From the NCBI GenBank assembly GCA_964492825.1, contig CAZBLP010000028.1, forward strand, positions 1 to 27,452: 27,452 nt of DNA, read 5' to 3'. The notes under the pieces were generated by a model. It did no database searches, was not told the DNA's origin, and saw only the letters and a list, made by a program, of their open reading frames with translations. The position numbers and the translations under genes are program-made. This document shows, one piece after another, positions 22,279-27,452 of the stretch. The number at the start of each line of letters is the position of its first letter. The stretch's first letter is position 1. The stretch comes from CAZBLP01 sp964492825 (lineage in GTDB: Bacteria; DYJV01).

Positions 22279-24666
22279 CTACTTTTTAGCAGGAGGTATG
22301 CCTTTAGCAGGCTGAATGCCTCGTTTAGCAAGCTCTTCTATAATTTTCTTCATCATTTCCAAGTGTTGTTTAGGATCAATTGTCCCTTTTGTAGAAACTT
22401 TTTCCCAAAGTTTTTCTTGAGTCATACCTTGATGGCATCCCATACAAAGTCCTGATCTCATAATGGAATCAAGCTCCTGTTTGTTAAATGCCCTACTAAG
22501 AGGCCAATGTGTGCCAACAGTGGCAATTTGAATTCCGTCTTTTGTAACTATTTGAGACCAATCAAATTTTAAATCCGGTATTCCTTGAATTTGAATAGAA
22601 AATTTTTTGGGAATAACTTTGCCTGTTTTTGCATCAATAAGATCTTCAACAATATCCTTATCCCATTTCATAAATGTGCCTCCGCCAATTCCAAGTCCAA
22701 CTGTTTTAGGATTGTTATGACAAGACTCGCACGTTCTTGCTTGTCTCTGTGCTGTATGCGGCTGCACCGGGCTCATATCAATTGCAAGCGGAACCTTTTT
22801 CTGCCCAAGCTCTTTTGCTTCATCTAAACTATAAGCTACTTTATTATTAACAATAATTTTTCCATCTGGTCCAACAACTGTATATGTTACTTGACAACCT
22901 GGCATTAAAGGAGAGACTCTTCCTTCACCGTTTATACCAAGCACAGGATCTTCCCATCTGAGATAAGACCTTGATTCCATTGCCTTGCCAAGTGATTTCA
23001 CACCATTTGTTCCATCTGCTGCATCAGCAGTTTGACCATGTTTGTCATGTGTATTGCCATTTGCAATCCAGTCAGTATCCATTTTCATTTTACCGGTCTT
23101 TTTATCTTTCTTAAAAGTAACTTTAACATGACATCCGTAACATTGCGGAACCCATGAAGCATGACATGAATAACATTCCATTTTATCCATGTGTTTTGCA
23201 ACAGATTCCATTGCAACTTTAGCTGAAGGATCTTTCCATTTTTTCTGTAAAGATAGATTTTTTAGTACCGGCACGTGAAAATCATTCCCTGTAGCAGAGT
23301 GTACTATTATTTCATTTCCTTTTTTTACAGCATTACCAAGGGGATTTCCTCTTGCTGAAAGAATAAAGCCATCTTCAGCCTTATACTGAAAACCAAACTG
23401 ATCTTCTGGAACCACTCTTTTTTTGGCCACTCCTCTTGGTTTGGTTGAAAGTTTTTTACCTGCTTCATCACCATAGCCTATTGGCAGTTCCCATGGATAT
23501 TTGTCAGGTTTTCCATGACAATCAGTACATTCTATTTCTACTTGGCCTAATGTTGTTGCATGAATATTGCCATCTCCATGCATTTCAATACTTGTATGGC
23601 AATCCTGACACAAAAGACCTCCTTTAGGATTTTCTTTCCTGCTCTGATATTGATGATGAAGATCATCGGAAATAAACATATATTTTTTTGTATGAAGTTT
23701 AGGTTGTTTTTTAGCTTTAGAATTAAAAGGTGTTCCATAAGGAAACTCCATTAAACCTTGAAATGACACCCCTATTCTCTTACCTCTGTTATGACATGAA
23801 TTACACGTTTCCACCGGAATACCACCAGTATACCTTGTGCCAGCAATTTTATGTTTTAATAAATGACCAGGTTTATCCTTTGGTATTGCAGGATCATTGC
23901 CTTCATAATAACCGTCATTGCTATATAGAATGTGGCATGCCGAACATCCCATACCTCTATAGTCTCCTCTTTTTTCTCTTCCTCTAACTCCAATATGACA
24001 TCTCTGACATTGCTGTCTTTGATAAACAATACCGGCAAGTTTAGGATCTTTTATAACGTCAGCCACTTTAACTGTAGGAAGCTGTTTTAATTTCTCAGGA
24101 TAAATTTTAGGATACATTTGAATCATTTCTTTCATATATTTTTTGTAAGCTTCCATCCCTACCATTGGCATTGGACCGTCAAGATCTTCGGCATTATAGT
24201 TTCCGTAAGGATTATTGTTATTTTGAACCTCTTTAAAACCCCATGTATGAAGATTTCCAGAAATTTTACCAGCTTCCGTATTCATTAACCCGACTTTACT
24301 CCTATAAACATAGCCAACATGGCAAACTCCGCATGAACTATCTGCTACCCATATTGAGCCTGGATCCGGATAAAATTCCTTAGGGCCCGGCGCAATTTTT
24401 AATGTTGCAGGCACTCCTTTATGTGCTTTGTCTTTATCTTTTGTTTCTTTTGGATTTCCACCATGACAAATAACACATCCGTCAGGGTCTCCATGCATTT
24501 TACTGTTATTTAAGATTGCCTGCATCATCTTACTCTCTTTAGGCATAATATCTTCTATGCCTTTGTGACATTTGGTAGTAGTGCATCCTCCACCTGCATA
24601 TAGAAAATTCGCAAAACTTAAAAAAGAGCAGATGCATAAAAAAATTACAAATTTTTTAAAACTCAT
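22279..24666 (-). CDS. Large multiheme c-type cytochrome (12 predicted hemes)
   Basis: This 795-residue exported protein has a signal peptide (about 1-24, ending LYA). There are eleven CXXCH heme sites, at residues 64, 112, 220, 241, 288, 353, 380, 498, 509, 646 and 741, and one CX4CH at 28-34 right after the signal cleavage site. Many further histidines could serve as distal ligands. Hemes come in clusters (220/241, 353/380, 498/509) separated by long heme-poor stretches at 385-497 and 514-645, which may be folded domains. I do not recognise a named family. Its position downstream of triheme, Fe-S and NrfD genes suggests it receives electrons from, or donates them to, that quinone-linked complex as a periplasmic terminal reductase or electron conduit. 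AGGAGGG lies before the ATG. Confidence 0.88.
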   Translation of the reverse strand: MSFKKFVIFLCICSFLSFANFLYAGGGCTTTKCHKGIEDIMPKESKMMQAILNNSKMHGDPDGCVICHGGNPKETKDKDKAHKGVPATLKIAPGPKEFYPDPGSIWVADSSCGVCHVGYVYRSKVGLMNTEAGKISGNLHTWGFKEVQNNNNPYGNYNAEDLDGPMPMVGMEAYKKYMKEMIQMYPKIYPEKLKQLPTVKVADVIKDPKLAGIVYQRQQCQRCHIGVRGREKRGDYRGMGCSACHILYSNDGYYEGNDPAIPKDKPGHLLKHKIAGTRYTGGIPVETCNSCHNRGKRIGVSFQGLMEFPYGTPFNSKAKKQPKLHTKKYMFISDDLHHQYQSRKENPKGGLLCQDCHTSIEMHGDGNIHATTLGQVEIECTDCHGKPDKYPWELPIGYGDEAGKKLSTKPRGVAKKRVVPEDQFGFQYKAEDGFILSARGNPLGNAVKKGNEIIVHSATGNDFHVPVLKNLSLQKKWKDPSAKVAMESVAKHMDKMECYSCHASWVPQCYGCHVKVTFKKDKKTGKMKMDTDWIANGNTHDKHGQTADAADGTNGVKSLGKAMESRSYLRWEDPVLGINGEGRVSPLMPGCQVTYTVVGPDGKIIVNNKVAYSLDEAKELGQKKVPLAIDMSPVQPHTAQRQARTCESCHNNPKTVGLGIGGGTFMKWDKDIVEDLIDAKTGKVIPKKFSIQIQGIPDLKFDWSQIVTKDGIQIATVGTHWPLSRAFNKQELDSIMRSGLCMGCHQGMTQEKLWEKVSTKGTIDPKQHLEMMKKIIEELAKRGIQPAKGIPPAKK

Positions 24667-24708
24667 TTTTCCCTCCTAATTTGATAGTAAATAAAATAAC
24701 AAATTTTT

Positions 24709-24718
24709 ATCACCTCCT
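24709..24718 (-). promoter_or_regulatory. Extra, fully complementary Shine-Dalgarno in the cytochrome leader
   Basis: AGGAGGTGAT matches the 3' end of 16S rRNA over ten bases, but lies about 42 bases upstream of the cytochrome ATG, which has its own AGGAGGG. Following it is a possible TTG-initiated nine-codon frame (24702-24676, reading LLFYLLSN after the usual rules) whose TAG overlaps the second site. It may be a leader peptide, a ribosome standby site, or chance. Confidence 0.3.
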
Positions 24719-24818
24719 CTCTTTGTTAGTTCAAAGTTGAATTGGCCAACAGTCTTTAGTCATTACAAGTAACATTGAGCATTGGAATCTAAAAACTATC
24801 CATACATACATAAATAAA

Positions 24819-24833
24819 TTAGCTCTCCGCTAA
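24819..24833 (-). terminator. Weak stem-loop downstream of the NrfD gene
   Basis: TTAGC-GGAGA-GCTAA followed by TTTATTTAT on the minus strand. The stem is only five base pairs, so termination would be partial at best. It lies in the 221-base gap between the NrfD gene and the 12-heme cytochrome gene, in which no convincing promoter was found. Confidence 0.3.
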
Positions 24834-24887
24834 AGTTTATACACTATGTCTAACGACTATTGACTAATTTAATTTCGAATTCCTTAT

Positions 24888-26069
24888 TCATTTTCCATTA
24901 TTAATTATAGGTAATGCTATTTTTACAAGCATTGTATATATTAAAAGACCTGTTGCCCACACACCCACCACAATAAATACTTCATTTGCTGTGGGAACAT
25001 ACTGTATGAAATCACCAATTGTGGAAGGGATAAAACCTGGTATTAAAAAACCTAGTCCTTTTTCCAACCATATTCCAAAAACTGTAAAAACAGATGCCAA
25101 TATAATAAAAACATTTTTTTTTCTTAAAGGAGATATAAAAATTCCAATGGCAGCTAATATAAGAAATATTGAGAGCCAAATCCATGGAGTAAGGAGACTT
25201 TTACCATGTAAGCCCAATAATAAAATCATATGAATACTATGTGCAGTTGCATGATAAAGCTCTGCAAAAATTTCTGAGCCCATTAGAATAAAGTTTATAA
25301 TCAAACTGACCGTAACAATATTTCTAATTTTTCTAATTGTTTCATCTCCAATTGCAAGTACTTTGGATTTTCTTAAAATCATAAATACAACTAACATAAA
25401 TGCAGGACCTGCAGAAAAAGCTGAGGCAAGAAATCTTGGTGCTATAAGCCCTGAGTGCCAGAAAGGTCTGCCAACAAGAGCCTGAAAAAGAAAACCTGTA
25501 ACAGTATGTATACTTGGTGCCCATAAAATGGATAAAAACACAACAAATATGTAAAATGAACTTTTAACTTCTAAATTTTTATATTTTCTTGACAAATAGT
25601 GCCAGCAAACAAATAAATTTATCAATAAATAACCGTTTAAAACCAAAACATCCCATGTAAGAATTGAACGTGGCCAGTTAAATCTCCCAATTCCGGGAAT
25701 AAGATGCCATAACCTGTCAGGCCGACCAAGATCTATTGTTATAAATAATAGACACATTATCAAAGCTGCTATTGCAAAAAGTTCGGCAAATATAACAACT
25801 TTATCCATATCTTTATCTTTAAAGACATATGCTGGAATAACAAGCATAACAGCTGCTGCTGCCATCCCTACAAGATAAACAAAATTTGCAATATAAAAAC
25901 CCCAAGACACTTCATCTCCCATACCGGTAGTATAAAGACCAAATGCAAGCTGTTTTGCATAGCAATGTAATCCTATTAAAACAAAAGTTAAAAGAAAAAG
26001 AACCCATATCACATACGCTTTACTACCATTGACAGTAGCTTTTACAATATATCTTAAAATGTTTATCAT
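24888..26069 (-). CDS. NrfD/PsrC-family quinone-interacting membrane protein
   Basis: This 393-residue integral membrane protein has about ten hydrophobic helices and no signal peptide. Family features include an early WGFYIANFVYLVGMAAAAVML helix, the segment ITIDLGRPDRLWHLIPGIGRFNWPRSILTWD at about 110-140, and ELYHATAHS (about 263-271). These match the long NrfD proteins of the DsrP/HmeB/TtrC type, which exchange electrons between menaquinone and a periplasmic Fe-S partner without heme b. The start is 14 bases after the Fe-S gene stop, with GGAGGA before ATG. It anchors the module formed with the Fe-S protein and the cytochromes. Confidence 0.92.
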   Translation of the reverse strand: MINILRYIVKATVNGSKAYVIWVLFLLTFVLIGLHCYAKQLAFGLYTTGMGDEVSWGFYIANFVYLVGMAAAAVMLVIPAYVFKDKDMDKVVIFAELFAIAALIMCLLFITIDLGRPDRLWHLIPGIGRFNWPRSILTWDVLVLNGYLLINLFVCWHYLSRKYKNLEVKSSFYIFVVFLSILWAPSIHTVTGFLFQALVGRPFWHSGLIAPRFLASAFSAGPAFMLVVFMILRKSKVLAIGDETIRKIRNIVTVSLIINFILMGSEIFAELYHATAHSIHMILLLGLHGKSLLTPWIWLSIFLILAAIGIFISPLRKKNVFIILASVFTVFGIWLEKGLGFLIPGFIPSTIGDFIQYVPTANEVFIVVGVWATGLLIYTMLVKIALPIINNGK

Positions 26070-26083
26070 CTATTCCTCCATAT

Positions 26084-27007
26084 TTATGCTTTTGAAAATA
26101 CATAATAGAGCTGAGGTATTGTTCCGAGCTCCTCTTTCAAAATATAAACTCTTTCCTGCTCGATAATTTTTCTAACTTCACTATTAGGATCTCTCAAATT
26201 TCCAAATTTTCTTGCACCAGTTGGGCACACCTCAACGCAAGCAGTATATTTTCCTTTTCTCGTTCTTTGAAGGCAAAATGTGCACTTTTCCATAACATTT
26301 GTATATCTTGGCCTATTGGATAGATAAGCCATATCAGGATTAAGCTCATCTGATGGTATATGAGGTTTCGCCCAGTTAAATCTTCTTGCATGATATGGAC
26401 ATGCTGCTTCACAATACCTGCAACCAATACACCAATTATAATCAATAACCACTATACCGTCCTTTTCTTTCCATGTTGCTCCAACAGGACACACCTCAAC
26501 GCATGGAGGCTTTCTACATTGGTGACATTGAACAGGCATATACCAGTAATCTGGATCTGCAGCCTCTTTTTCCGGATAATTGTGGACACCTTCTTCAAGA
26601 TTAATAGAACCCTTTTTCATTTTTACAACTCTAATATATTGAATCTGGGGGTTTCTTGATGTATTGTTTTCTTTCATGCAGGCATAAACACATTTTCTGC
26701 ATCCAATACATCTGCCAACATTTATCACCATGGCAAATTCCACACCTTTTATAGGTTGAGGGTCATCTATTTTAACTTTTCTGCTGTATTGGTTTTTTAA
26801 TTTTTTTTCTAATTTTTTAAATAACAATTCTTTATCTTTAACAGTCATTTCTTTATAATGTTTTTGTAAAATTTCATCTATAGTTGGAACTTCAGCAGCT
26901 TTAATAAGCGGAGAAAGAGCTGAAAACCCTGCTAATGTCACTGCTCCTCCAACAGCTGTTGCTGTAACAAATTCTCTTCTTGTTAATTTTTTATTATTTT
27001 TATTCAT
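26084..27007 (-). CDS. Tat-exported four-cluster [4Fe-4S] electron-transfer protein
   Basis: The 307-residue protein begins with a twin-arginine signal (LTRREFVTATAVGGAVTLAG, residues 8-27) and is therefore predicted to fold in the cytoplasm and act in the periplasm. The cysteine motifs are those of the DsrO/PsrB/TtrB family: CIGCRKCVYAC, CHQCRKPPCVEVC, CIGCRYCEAAC and CTFCLQRTRKGKYTACVEVC, enough for four clusters. The C-terminal segment YILKEELGTIPQLYYV is also typical. It passes electrons between the NrfD protein and the multiheme cytochromes. The ATG overlaps the stop of the triheme gene by one base (TAATG). Confidence 0.92.
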   Translation of the reverse strand: MNKNNKKLTRREFVTATAVGGAVTLAGFSALSPLIKAAEVPTIDEILQKHYKEMTVKDKELLFKKLEKKLKNQYSRKVKIDDPQPIKGVEFAMVINVGRCIGCRKCVYACMKENNTSRNPQIQYIRVVKMKKGSINLEEGVHNYPEKEAADPDYWYMPVQCHQCRKPPCVEVCPVGATWKEKDGIVVIDYNWCIGCRYCEAACPYHARRFNWAKPHIPSDELNPDMAYLSNRPRYTNVMEKCTFCLQRTRKGKYTACVEVCPTGARKFGNLRDPNSEVRKIIEQERVYILKEELGTIPQLYYVFSKA

Positions 27008-27452
27008 TACTGAACCCCTTTGCTATGATTTGAATCAGGAAACGCCATAGAATATGGAGAATTTTTTAACTTATCAATAAGTTCTAATCTTATAAATTTT
27101 TCATCCCACACAGGAGAAGGATCAAATTTTTTATATTTATACTTTGGAGAATGTGGATCATGGCAAAATGTACATTTAAAATTCTTTACGTCAAATCTTC
27201 CTTTTACAAACCATTTACCCCTTAACGAACCATGCATTCCTTTCTTCCACCTATTATAAACAACTCCATGACATCTTGCACATAGTAATTCCACATTGAA
27301 ATACATAATTTTTGAAACACCATCATTATCAACATAATGATTTCTGTCAGATTCAAGATGGCAATTAAAACATCTGTTGTTTTTGCCGTGATTTAACTTA
27401 ACTTCTGGATGGACAAACTGAGCAGGGAAATGGGAAATCTGAGGAATTGATG
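27007..27452 (-). CDS. Triheme c-type cytochrome, N-terminus beyond the window
   Basis: The frame stays open to the window end, so the gene is partial; at least 148 residues are present. Three CXXCH sites are seen. CFNCH lies upstream of the internal methionine at 27306; CARCH and CTFCH lie after it. The sequence NHGKNNRCFNCH before the first site and GMHGSLRGKW between the second and third supply extra histidines for heme ligation. The protein is like the small cytochrome subunits (DsrJ-type) that accompany NrfD and Tat Fe-S proteins, although assignment to DsrJ is not proven. The stop overlaps the Fe-S gene start by one base. The start at 27306 would drop the first heme site and is rejected. 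Confidence 0.85.
   Translation of the reverse strand, partial: SIPQISHFPAQFVHPEVKLNHGKNNRCFNCHLESDRNHYVDNDGVSKIMYFNVELLCARCHGVVYNRWKKGMHGSLRGKWFVKGRFDVKNFKCTFCHDPHSPKYKYKKFDPSPVWDEKFIRLELIDKLKNSPYSMAFPDSNHSKGVQ

Noticed and set aside
24841..24870. Short motif runs such as TAACGACTATTGACTAA in the NrfD-cytochrome gap as a repeat family
   Set aside because: Only loosely similar words occur in other gaps (for example near 4290 and 6440), too short and degenerate to call a repeat.
27007..27306. Triheme cytochrome starting at the internal methionine (99 residues)
   Set aside because: The frame stays open to the window edge and contains another CXXCH upstream, so this methionine is internal.
1..27452. 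CRISPR arrays, insertion sequences, phage genes, tRNA or rRNA genes
   Set aside because: No regularly spaced direct repeats, transposase-like frames, integrases or cloverleaf sequences were recognised anywhere in the window.

Overview
The window is a compact, AT-rich stretch of bacterial chromosome. All genes lie on the minus strand except one (the histidine phosphatase at 14984-15589). The content suggests an anaerobic, respiring, Gram-negative bacterium: tandem ferredoxin-type oxidoreductases, three multiheme c-type cytochromes, a Tat-exported Fe-S protein with an NrfD membrane partner, PorGDAB-type pyruvate:ferredoxin oxidoreductase, a cobalt/nickel uptake component and a Liv transporter. 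A member of Deferribacterota (Deferribacter-like) would fit this gene content and base composition, but that is inference; no rRNA or other taxonomic marker is present.

Layout in window order (transcription runs right to left). (1) 17-4149: operon yajC-secD-secF-queE-radC, tightly coupled by 4-base overlaps, with a promoter at 4179-4207. (2) 4357-6256: operon of a short siroheme-reductase-like Fe-S protein followed by an octaheme, HAO-like cytochrome, with a promoter at 6342-6371. (3) 6524-7943: HD-domain/zinc-ribbon protein plus an unusual ferredoxin, preceded by an Fnr/Crp-type palindrome over the promoter. (4) 8062-14129: seven-gene operon porG-porD-porA-porB-nuoE-nuoF-nuoG(N-terminal part), i.e. 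pyruvate:ferredoxin oxidoreductase in one transcript with a HydBC-like NADH/FMN module. It has a clear promoter with an overlapping operator and ends in a strong terminator that contains the last stop codon. (5) 14287-16966: recR, a phosphatase on the plus strand, and a two-gene cbiM/DUF4198 metal uptake unit. (6) 17057-17307: an imperfect inverted repeat of interspersed-repeat type and a possible small RNA. (7) 17315-21917: complete livKHMGF transporter with an intergenic stem-loop after livK. (8) 22279-27452: triheme cytochrome (cut by the window edge), Tat Fe-S protein, NrfD membrane protein and a large 12-heme cytochrome, probably one quinone-linked periplasmic electron-transfer unit.

The most interesting candidates are the Por-NuoEFG operon, which implies a NAD-coupled or bifurcating pyruvate-oxidising complex without a hydrogenase; the pairing of a mini siroheme-reductase-like protein with an octaheme HAO-like cytochrome; and the 12-heme/NrfD respiratory module. 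All functional claims rest on motif reading by eye; no database search was made.
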